Position numbers and translations under genes: made by a program. Shown piece after piece: positions 1-4,842 of a stretch of 8,867 bases of DNA (position 1 is the first letter of the stretch; the number at the start of each line of letters is the position of its first letter). The notes below the pieces were generated by a model. That model did no database searches, had not been told where the DNA came from, and saw only the letters and a program-made list of their open reading frames with translations. The DNA is taken from the NCBI GenBank assembly GCA_946885645.1, contig CAMPGU010000169.1, positions 1 to 8,867 of the forward strand. The letters are read 5' to 3'. Source of the DNA: an uncultured Haloferula sp. GTDB lineage: Bacteria > Verrucomicrobiota > Verrucomicrobiae > Verrucomicrobiales > Akkermansiaceae.

Positions 1-1500
1 ATGCAGGAAGGCCTCAAGCCGATCGTCGTCGTCAACAAGATCGACCGCCCGCTCGCGACGCCGATGAAAGTCCACGACCAGGTGCTCGAACTCCTGCTCG
101 ACCTCGACGCCGACGAGGAGCAATTCAATGCGCCCTTCGTCTATGGATCCGCGCGCGACGGCTATTTCATGGACAGCCCGGACGACGAGAAGAAGGACTG
201 CGTCCCTCTTCTCAAGAAGATCATCGAGCACATCCCCGAGCCGAAGGCGGATCCGGACGCGCCATTCCTGATGCTGGTTTCCAACATCGAGTGGGACGAA
301 TACGTCGGCCGTGTCGCCGTGGGCAAGGTGCTCGGCGGCAGCGTGAAAAAGGGCGACACCATCTATCTTCTCCGGGGCGATGGCTCCAAGGTGCAGTCCA
401 AGGTGATGAAAACCTTCAGCTACTCCGGCCTCGCCACCACCGACTCCGAAGGCTGCGGTGCAGGCGGGATCGTCGGCATCGCCGCCGGCATTGAAAACGT
501 GGACATCGGCGAAACGATTGCCGGTTCGCCCGACCAGGAGCCCCTTCCTTTCGTCGCGATCGATCCCCCGACGGTTTCGATGCAGTTCTCCATCAATGAC
601 GGCCCGCTGGCCGGCAAGGAAGGCAAGCACGTCACCTCCCGCGCAATCCGTGATCGCCTGATGCGCGAGCTGAAGACGAACATTTCCATCACGGTGGAAG
701 ACACGGATGTCTCCGGCGTCTTCAACGTTTCCGCCCGCGGCGCGATGCAGATCGCCGTGCTGGTGGAGCAGATGCGCCGCGAGGGCTTCGAGGTCCTCGT
801 CTCCCGCCCGGTGGTGATCTATCGCCGCGACGAGAACGGCAAGCTGCAGGAGCCCTTTGAAACGCTCTACGTGGAAGCCCCGGGCGACTACACCCAGGGA
901 ATCCTGAAGATCCTCATGAACCGCAAGGGCATGATGGAGCACATGGATACGGAGGCCAGCGGCCGCGTCTTCATCCAGGCCACCATTCCGACCCGCGGCC
1001 TCATCGGCTTCGAGACCGAACTGGTCAACCTCACCTCCGGCCACGGCATCATGAGCCACCTCTTCAAGGAGTACGGCCCGCACGCCGGTGAGATCCAGAA
1101 CCGCACGACCGGCACGCTGGTATCGATGGATTCCGGCACCGCGACCCCCTACTCCCTGCAGATGCTGGAAGAACGCGGCGTCCTCTTCGTCGCCCCCGGC
1201 GATGCCGTTTACGAAGGCATGCTGGTGGGTGAAAACCCCCGCATCGGCGATCTGCCCGTAAACCCGGTGAAGGAAAAGCACCTGGATAACATGCGTTCCT
1301 CGGGCAAGGACAAGACCTCCAAGCTCACCCCGGCCATCCGTTTCTCCCTCGAGCGCGCCATCGAATACATCGATGCCGACGAACTCGTGGAAGCGACCCC
1401 GCAGAACATCCGCCTGCGCAAGCGCATCCTCGACGCCAACGCCCGCAAGCGCGCGGCCAAGGGCGTCAGCGGTGCCGAGGACCGCAGTAACCGCGGCTGA
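1..1500 (+). CDS. typA: TypA/BipA translational GTPase, 5' end missing
   Basis: Ribosome-associated GTPase of the EF-G/LepA superfamily; in studied bacteria it helps 50S assembly and growth under cold or stress. The window opens inside the G domain: the NKID guanine-specificity motif (G4) is at fragment residues 12-15 and the G5-like Ser-Ala at 50-51. The P-loop and switch regions lie off the left edge. By comparison with E. coli BipA (about 607 residues) roughly 115 residues are missing, so the ATG at position 1 is an internal methionine, not the start. After the G domain come the beta-barrel domain II (about 90-180), an EF-G-like domain III with the 'PTVSM' and 'GKEGK' blocks (about 190-290), domain V with 'SRGLIGF'-type sequence (here TRGLIGF, about 335-342), and the BipA-specific C-terminal domain with NMRSSGKDK and the basic NIRLRKRIL block. 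The frame is open to a TGA at 1498-1500 followed by a hairpin. Family assignment is very secure. Confidence 0.97.
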   Translation: MQEGLKPIVVVNKIDRPLATPMKVHDQVLELLLDLDADEEQFNAPFVYGSARDGYFMDSPDDEKKDCVPLLKKIIEHIPEPKADPDAPFLMLVSNIEWDEYVGRVAVGKVLGGSVKKGDTIYLLRGDGSKVQSKVMKTFSYSGLATTDSEGCGAGGIVGIAAGIENVDIGETIAGSPDQEPLPFVAIDPPTVSMQFSINDGPLAGKEGKHVTSRAIRDRLMRELKTNISITVEDTDVSGVFNVSARGAMQIAVLVEQMRREGFEVLVSRPVVIYRRDENGKLQEPFETLYVEAPGDYTQGILKILMNRKGMMEHMDTEASGRVFIQATIPTRGLIGFETELVNLTSGHGIMSHLFKEYGPHAGEIQNRTTGTLVSMDSGTATPYSLQMLEERGVLFVAPGDAVYEGMLVGENPRIGDLPVNPVKEKHLDNMRSSGKDKTSKLTPAIRFSLERAIEYIDADELVEATPQNIRLRKRILDANARKRAAKGVSGAEDRSNRG

Positions 1501-1532
1501 GGAAAACCCATCTTCCCAACAACCTTCCCCGC

Positions 1533-1562
1533 ACGGGCCGTCTTTTCACAAGGACGGCCCGT
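1533..1562 (+). terminator. Intrinsic terminator hairpin after typA
   Basis: A perfect 10-bp inverted repeat, ACGGGCCGTC (1533-1542) and GACGGCCCGT (1553-1562), encloses a 10-base spacer whose ends can add a wobble and two A-T pairs. It begins 33 bases after the typA stop. It is followed by a T-rich but interrupted stretch (TTGTCTTGG), so the U-tract is imperfect. Position, GC-rich stem and the new promoter about 40 bases further on all fit termination of typA. Efficiency cannot be judged from sequence alone. Confidence 0.72.
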
Positions 1563-1594
1563 TGTCTTGGGAGCTGCATCCGGAAAACCGGAAC

Positions 1595-1622
1595 ACGGAT
1601 TGACGGATTTCCGTCTTTCCGT
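1595..1622 (+). promoter_or_regulatory. Palindromic candidate operator of vapBC
   Basis: Two 13-base arms, ACGGATTGACGGA (1595-1607) and TCCGTCTTTCCGT (1610-1622), form an inverted repeat matching at 11 of 13 positions around a 2-base centre. Each arm holds two copies of the half-site ACGGA/TCCGT starting 8 bases apart (1595 and 1603; 1610 and 1618). This is the kind of tandem-plus-inverted array bound by ribbon-helix-helix antitoxins. It lies directly in front of vapB and covers the candidate -35 box and spacer, so bound VapB or VapBC would block RNA polymerase. The function is inferred; the symmetry is visible. Confidence 0.6.
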
Positions 1623-1627
1623 ATCAT
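1600..1627 (+). promoter_or_regulatory. Sigma70-type promoter of vapBC
   Basis: TTGACG (1600-1605, 5 of 6 to the -35 consensus) and TATCAT (1622-1627, 5 of 6 to the -10 consensus) are separated by 16 bases. Transcription would begin about 7 bases after the -10 box, at about 1634-1635, which is the A of the preferred vapB start codon. This predicts a leaderless or nearly leaderless message and fits the absence of a ribosome-binding site before 1635. The -35 box lies within the palindrome. Confidence 0.55.
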
Positions 1628-1634
1628 GAGAACG

Positions 1635-1889
1635 ATGAAAACCACCATCGACATCCCGGAGCCGCTTTACCGGCAGGTAAAGGTGAGGGCAGCACAACAC
1701 GGGATCACTCTGCGCGAGCTACTGCTCACGGCGATCGAGAGGGGTCTCAATTCTCCTGAGAGGAAGAACCGCGAGCCGCACTTTGAAATCGATGAACTGG
1801 GAATTCCGGTGCTGAAACGGGCCAAGGGGGACTCCTTCGTCGTTACGGAGGAATACCTGAACCAGCTTCGCGAACAGGAGGGTATCTGA
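1635..1889 (+). CDS. vapB: VapB-type ribbon-helix-helix antitoxin
   Basis: Small antitoxin (84 residues) expected to neutralise the PIN ribonuclease encoded next to it and to repress their shared promoter. The N-terminus has the ribbon-helix-helix pattern: strand KTTIDIP (residues 2-8), helix EPLYRQVKVRAAQHG (9-23), then helix TLRELLLTAIERGL (25-38). The C-terminal half is the likely toxin-wrapping part, ending VVTEEYLNQLREQEGI, a tail style common in VapB proteins paired with this kind of VapC. The ATG at 1635 is preferred over the in-frame ATG at 1626. MKTTIDIP is the usual start in the family, and 1626 lies within the -10 box. No convincing Shine-Dalgarno sequence precedes either start, consistent with a leaderless mRNA. 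The stop lies three bases before vapC, so the two genes are co-transcribed. No truncation is visible. Confidence 0.88.
   Translation: MKTTIDIPEPLYRQVKVRAAQHGITLRELLLTAIERGLNSPERKNREPHFEIDELGIPVLKRAKGDSFVVTEEYLNQLREQEGI
1876..1881 (+). promoter_or_regulatory. Ribosome binding site of vapC
   Basis: AGGAGG, a full match to the anti-Shine-Dalgarno core, lies inside the last codons of vapB, 11 bases before the vapC ATG at 1893. It fixes the toxin start and contrasts with the lack of such a site before vapB. Translation of vapC is therefore initiated independently or re-initiated after vapB. Confidence 0.75.
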
Positions 1890-1892
1890 GCC

Positions 1893-2324
1893 ATGATCCG
1901 CCTGGCCGATATCAATGTCCTGATCTCGCTCGCGGATCCGAACCACGCGCATCACAGCGCCGCCCGCTCCTGGCTCGGAGCGCATCGGCGTGTCGCCCTG
2001 GCTACCTGTGCTCTTACGGAAAACGGCTTCCTCCGCATCTACGGGCATCCCTCCTATCCCGGAGGCCCCGGCTCGCCTTCGCGGGCACTTGAGGACTTGC
2101 GCGCTTACCGTCGGCGCAAGGGACATTGCTTCCTACCTTGCGACCTGTCCTTCGACACTCCCGCTTTCAAGGACCTCAAGGGAATAACACCCAAGCAATT
2201 GACGGACCTGTACCTCGTGGCGCTCGCCGGGCACCACGGGATCCGCTTCGCGAGCTTCGATACCTCAATTCCCGTGGAACGCCTTCACCAAGCAGCGGGC
2301 GCGCTGGAAGTGATCCCGACCTGA
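1893..2324 (+). CDS. vapC: VapC-type PIN-domain ribonuclease toxin
   Basis: Toxin of a type II toxin-antitoxin pair: a Mg2+-dependent PIN-domain RNase that, in characterised relatives, cuts tRNA or rRNA and stops translation. At 143 residues it has the usual family length. All four acidic positions of the PIN active site are present: Asp6 in LADINVL, Glu43 in LTENGFLRI, Asp105 in TDLYLVALA, and Asp123 in FASFDTSI. The toxin therefore looks catalytically intact. The LTENGFLRI block followed by a P-rich stretch resembles the PIN subfamily well known from Mycobacterium tuberculosis. The ATG has a strong AGGAGG 11 bases upstream and follows vapB after three bases. Its stop lies only 9 bases from the stop of the opposing gene, with no terminator between. 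The RNA target cannot be told from sequence. Confidence 0.9.
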   Translation: MIRLADINVLISLADPNHAHHSAARSWLGAHRRVALATCALTENGFLRIYGHPSYPGGPGSPSRALEDLRAYRRRKGHCFLPCDLSFDTPAFKDLKGITPKQLTDLYLVALAGHHGIRFASFDTSIPVERLHQAAGALEVIPT

Positions 2325-2333
2325 ACCCTCCGA

Positions 2334-3290
2334 TCAGAACAAATCCTTCAGCCGCTGCGCGTCGATGTTCTTCTCGCCCATCAGGACGAAGACCCATTCA
2401 TCATCGGCCCAGCGCGCGACCGACCATTTGCCGTGCTTGCCGATGTCGGGCTCGCCCTTCTTGGGCAGCCGGCATTTCACATCGCAGCGTTTGAAGGCGA
2501 CCAGGTGGACGATGTCGTCCTCCTGCTTGAAGCACACCAGCGCGCCGCGCTTGCCGCCAATCTTTAGCTCGCGGCAGCCTAGGCCGGGGATTTCCTTCAG
2601 GCCCTTCGGCAGGCAGGCGTTCGGACAGGGCAGCTTGGCGCCCTTCAGGTGCTCGAAAAGCGCATGATGATCCGGATTTTTCAGATCCAGGGTAAAGCCG
2701 GGATCCTCGAAGGTATTGATAAATCCGGATTCCACCCTTCCGATGCTGATCGGGATCGCGACGCCGTTCTGCGGGGAAAGGGCGGGGATTTCCTCCGGTC
2801 TCCGCGTCTCCGCTTCCGCCAGATCCCGCGGCTGTGGAGCCGGGGCTTCGGGCGTTGAGATCACGAACGCCACGACGATGCCCGCGGCGGCGGCCACCGG
2901 CGCACCCCACTGCCAGGTCCAGCGCCAGGAGCGGCGCGGCTGCACGGTCCGCTGCATGGCGGCCAGAATCTCGCAGCGCAGGTCGGCAGGCGGCAGAATG
3001 CCCGCCATCGCCCCGATCACGCAGGCATCGAAATCGTCAGGACGGGGTGTCAGGTCGCCGCGTTCCAATGCAAGCCCGGCCAGGATCTCCTCCTTGAGAG
3101 AAGGAGGAATCGCCACCGCATTCAGCGCGTTCGCGAAATCCGCATCGCTGGAGCGCTCGTGGGCGAGCCACTCGCCCAATTCACGATCCTTCGCGGCCCA
3201 GGCGAGCGCCTCGGCAAAATCGGGGTTTTCCGCATCCGCGCCGTCGGGGCGGAAGCAGCGGAGAATGAAGCGGGCTTCCTCCTTATCCAT
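2334..3290 (-). CDS. Putative membrane anti-sigma factor with Cys-rich exported domain
   Basis: No named family is recognised; the role comes from position and architecture. The 318-residue product has a cytoplasmic part (1-120), a Trp/Arg-rich stop (RRSWRWTWQW), one transmembrane segment (about 129-146, GAPVAAAAGIVVAFVIS), a Pro/Glu-rich linker (147-172), and an exported C-terminal domain (about 175-318). The cytoplasmic part contains an imperfect duplication: IPPSLKEEILAGL (61-73) and LPPADLRCEILAAM (99-112). The exported domain has six cysteines (222, 226, 239, 253, 269, 273), including two CxxxC motifs, so disulfides, a metal site or redox sensing are possible. The gene starts inside the end of the upstream ECF sigma gene (8-base overlap), which implies translational coupling. 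The only GGAGG is 15 bases from the ATG. The likely job is to hold the sigma factor at the membrane until an envelope signal arrives. There is no clear classical zinc-binding anti-sigma motif (HxxxCxxC), so it would be a divergent type. Confidence 0.7.
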   Translation of the reverse strand: MDKEEARFILRCFRPDGADAENPDFAEALAWAAKDRELGEWLAHERSSDADFANALNAVAIPPSLKEEILAGLALERGDLTPRPDDFDACVIGAMAGILPPADLRCEILAAMQRTVQPRRSWRWTWQWGAPVAAAAGIVVAFVISTPEAPAPQPRDLAEAETRRPEEIPALSPQNGVAIPISIGRVESGFINTFEDPGFTLDLKNPDHHALFEHLKGAKLPCPNACLPKGLKEIPGLGCRELKIGGKRGALVCFKQEDDIVHLVAFKRCDVKCRLPKKGEPDIGKHGKWSVARWADDEWVFVLMGEKNIDAQRLKDLF

Positions 3291-3831
3291 GGCTTGATCG
3301 GAGTGCCTCCGGTTGAAGTTGCAGGATGTTCTTGGGCGCGGTGGAGGGCTCCGCGGTCATACGGCGGCGGAGCATTTCCTTGGCTCTCGAAATACGGGAC
3401 ATGACGGTACCGATGGGGACGTCGAGGATTTCGGCGATTTCTTTGTAGCTGTGTTGCTGGAGGTAAAAGAGGGCGAGGGGGGCGCGGAAGGTCTCATCGA
3501 GTTCGCCAAGAAGCTCCAGCGCCCGCTGGCCGTCCATCTGGCGTTCGGTGTCGTCTTCCTCGGAACAAATGCGGCCCGCCACGGCCTCGGTCAGCTCCTC
3601 GTCCGTATAGCGCTTCGCTTTCCGCGCGTGGGCTAGGAATTCGCGGTGCAGCGTGGTGAAGAGCCACGTCTTCGCTTTGTCCCGATCCTTGAGCTGGTGG
3701 CCTTTCTGCGCCCAAATGCAGAAGGTCTGCTGGACCAGATCGGACGCCGTGTCCGCACTTTTCGAGAGCGACATCGCGAAGCGGTAGAGCGCCTCGTAAT
3801 GCGAATCGACAAGTAGCTGGAATTCCGACAT
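3283..3831 (-). CDS. ECF-family RNA polymerase sigma factor
   Basis: Extracytoplasmic-function sigma factor (182 residues, normal for the group) that directs RNA polymerase to a small set of promoters. Region 2 spans about residues 5-75, with the DLVQQTFCIWAQ block (31-42) and the WLFTTLHREFLAHAR segment (56-70) typical of promoter melting and -10 recognition. After an acidic linker (85-100), region 4 (about 102-157) carries the helix-turn-helix YKEIAEILDVPIGTVMSRISRAKEMLRR for -35 recognition. No regulatory C-terminal extension is present beyond about 25 residues. The start at 3831 lacks a strong ribosome-binding site. The 3' end overlaps the next gene by 8 bases (ATGGATAA), so sigma and its probable antagonist are co-translated. 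It is divergent from the DUF6807-oxidoreductase operon across 84 bases. The ECF subgroup is not determined. Confidence 0.93.
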   Translation of the reverse strand: MSEFQLLVDSHYEALYRFAMSLSKSADTASDLVQQTFCIWAQKGHQLKDRDKAKTWLFTTLHREFLAHARKAKRYTDEELTEAVAGRICSEEDDTERQMDGQRALELLGELDETFRAPLALFYLQQHSYKEIAEILDVPIGTVMSRISRAKEMLRRRMTAEPSTAPKNILQLQPEALRSSHG

Positions 3832-3915
3832 TTGCTGATCTTGGGAGACCTACTCAAAGGAGTTATTCCACAATTTTCCATCGCGCCAAGCACCGTCCTT
3901 GTCCAGCCTTTCGGG
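3832..3915. promoter_or_regulatory. Shared divergent intergenic region
   Basis: These 84 bases must hold promoters for both the sigma/anti-sigma pair (leftward) and the DUF6807-oxidoreductase pair (rightward). No strong sigma70 promoter is apparent on either strand. On the minus strand GGAATAA (3869-3863) and GTCT (3849-3846) loosely resemble ECF -35 and -10 elements, but the spacer is about 13 bases, shorter than the usual 15-17. A perfect AAAGGAG lies on the plus strand at 3856-3862, 53 bases before the chosen downstream start and without a standard start codon at the right distance. I therefore annotate the region, not individual boxes. Confidence 0.5.
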
Positions 3916-4842
3916 ATGCCCAAATCCGCGCTCCTCGCCGTGCTATTTGCCCTCCCCGCCTGCGCGGCGGACGGCTTCTCGATCACCCCTGCCGGGGACA
4001 AGGTCACGGTCATGCTGGACGGCAAGCTCTTCACGGAATACCGGACCGACTCCCGCGTCCCCTACTGCTATCCCCTCCAGTCGGCCTCCGGCGCCTGCCT
4101 CTCCCGCCATTGGCCGATGAAAAAGGACGTCGAGGGAGAAGAGCGGGACCACCCCCACCACCGCTCTTTCTGGATGAGCCACGGGGCGGTGAACGGCCAC
4201 GACTTCTGGGCCTGGACGACCAAAAAGAGCGATCCGAAGATCGAGCACAAGGGAGTGCGCGATTTGAAGGGCGGGGCCTTCACCGTGGATCTCGCCTGGA
4301 CAGCCGGCGGGAAGACCCACCTCAGCGAGGAACGCACCTACACCTTCACGAAGCTGGACGACAAGACGACGGAGATCGGGGTCGTGTCGAAGCTCACCGC
4401 GGCCGATGGCGACGCAACTTTCGGCGATACGAAGGAGGGCATGTTCGCCGTCCGGGTCGACCGCACCCTGCGCCAGAAGGGTGCTCGGGCGAAAGGAGGC
4501 ATCGCCGACTCGGAAGGGCGGAAGGACGCCGACGTCTGGGGCAAGCGCTCCAATTGGGTGGCTTTCCACGGACCGGATGAAAAGGGCGAACCGGCGGTTG
4601 TCGCGGTTCTCGACCATCCCTCGAACCTCCGCCACCCCACCTGGTGGCATGCCCGGGACTACGGCCTCCTCGCGGCGAACCCCTTCGGCATCCACGATTT
4701 CGAGGGTAAAAAGGACAAGCACGCCGGCGATCATGTCCTGAAGAAAGGCGAGACCTTGGTCTTCCGTTATGGAGTGGTCCTCCATCACGGCAGATTGGAA
4801 TCGGCCAAACTTGGCGAACGATGGACGAACTTCAGCAAATGA
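3916..4842 (+). CDS. Secreted DUF6807 (PmoA-like) family protein
   Basis: A family of unproven function, common in Planctomycetes and Verrucomicrobia. It is often labelled 'methane oxygenase PmoA' in databases, but it is unrelated to the membrane subunit of particulate methane monooxygenase. From the ATG at 3916 the product is 308 residues, with a signal peptide (Lys3, hydrophobic ALLAVLFALPA, cleavage around ACAA-DG). The LPAC is a near-lipobox, so a lipoprotein is possible but less likely because of the Pro. Family blocks visible are SRVPYCYPLQSASG (46-59), the His-rich RDHPHHRSFWMSHG (77-90), GHDFW (94-98), EGMFAVRVDR (174-183) and HPTWWHARDYGLLAANPFG (240-258). The conserved histidines could bind metal or substrate. 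The frame stays open upstream to 3832, but 3916 puts the signal peptide at the N-terminus. It overlaps the downstream oxidoreductase gene by ATGA, so the two probably act on the same, likely carbohydrate-derived, substrate outside the cytoplasm. Confidence 0.85.
   Translation: MPKSALLAVLFALPACAADGFSITPAGDKVTVMLDGKLFTEYRTDSRVPYCYPLQSASGACLSRHWPMKKDVEGEERDHPHHRSFWMSHGAVNGHDFWAWTTKKSDPKIEHKGVRDLKGGAFTVDLAWTAGGKTHLSEERTYTFTKLDDKTTEIGVVSKLTAADGDATFGDTKEGMFAVRVDRTLRQKGARAKGGIADSEGRKDADVWGKRSNWVAFHGPDEKGEPAVVAVLDHPSNLRHPTWWHARDYGLLAANPFGIHDFEGKKDKHAGDHVLKKGETLVFRYGVVLHHGRLESAKLGERWTNFSK

Noticed and set aside
1..3. ATG at position 1 as the start of typA
   Set aside because: The sequence begins within the GTPase domain just before the NKID motif; the P-loop and switch regions must lie upstream, so this is an internal Met at the window edge.
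1579..1592. Small hairpin TCCGG-AAAA-CCGGA between the typA terminator and the vapBC promoter
   Set aside because: It is a perfect 5-bp stem, but too short to assign a role. It may be chance in GC-rich DNA or part of the vapBC control region.
2334..3831. Defence or phage system around the toxin-antitoxin and sigma genes
   Set aside because: No nuclease, helicase, NTPase, reverse transcriptase, integrase or repeat array is present. The neighbouring genes are explained as an ECF sigma factor and a membrane partner.
3916..4842. Methane monooxygenase subunit, suggested by the database name PmoA for this family
   Set aside because: The product is a soluble exported protein with one signal peptide and a His-rich HPHHRS block, not the multi-pass membrane PmoA. 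Nothing else in the window concerns methane oxidation.
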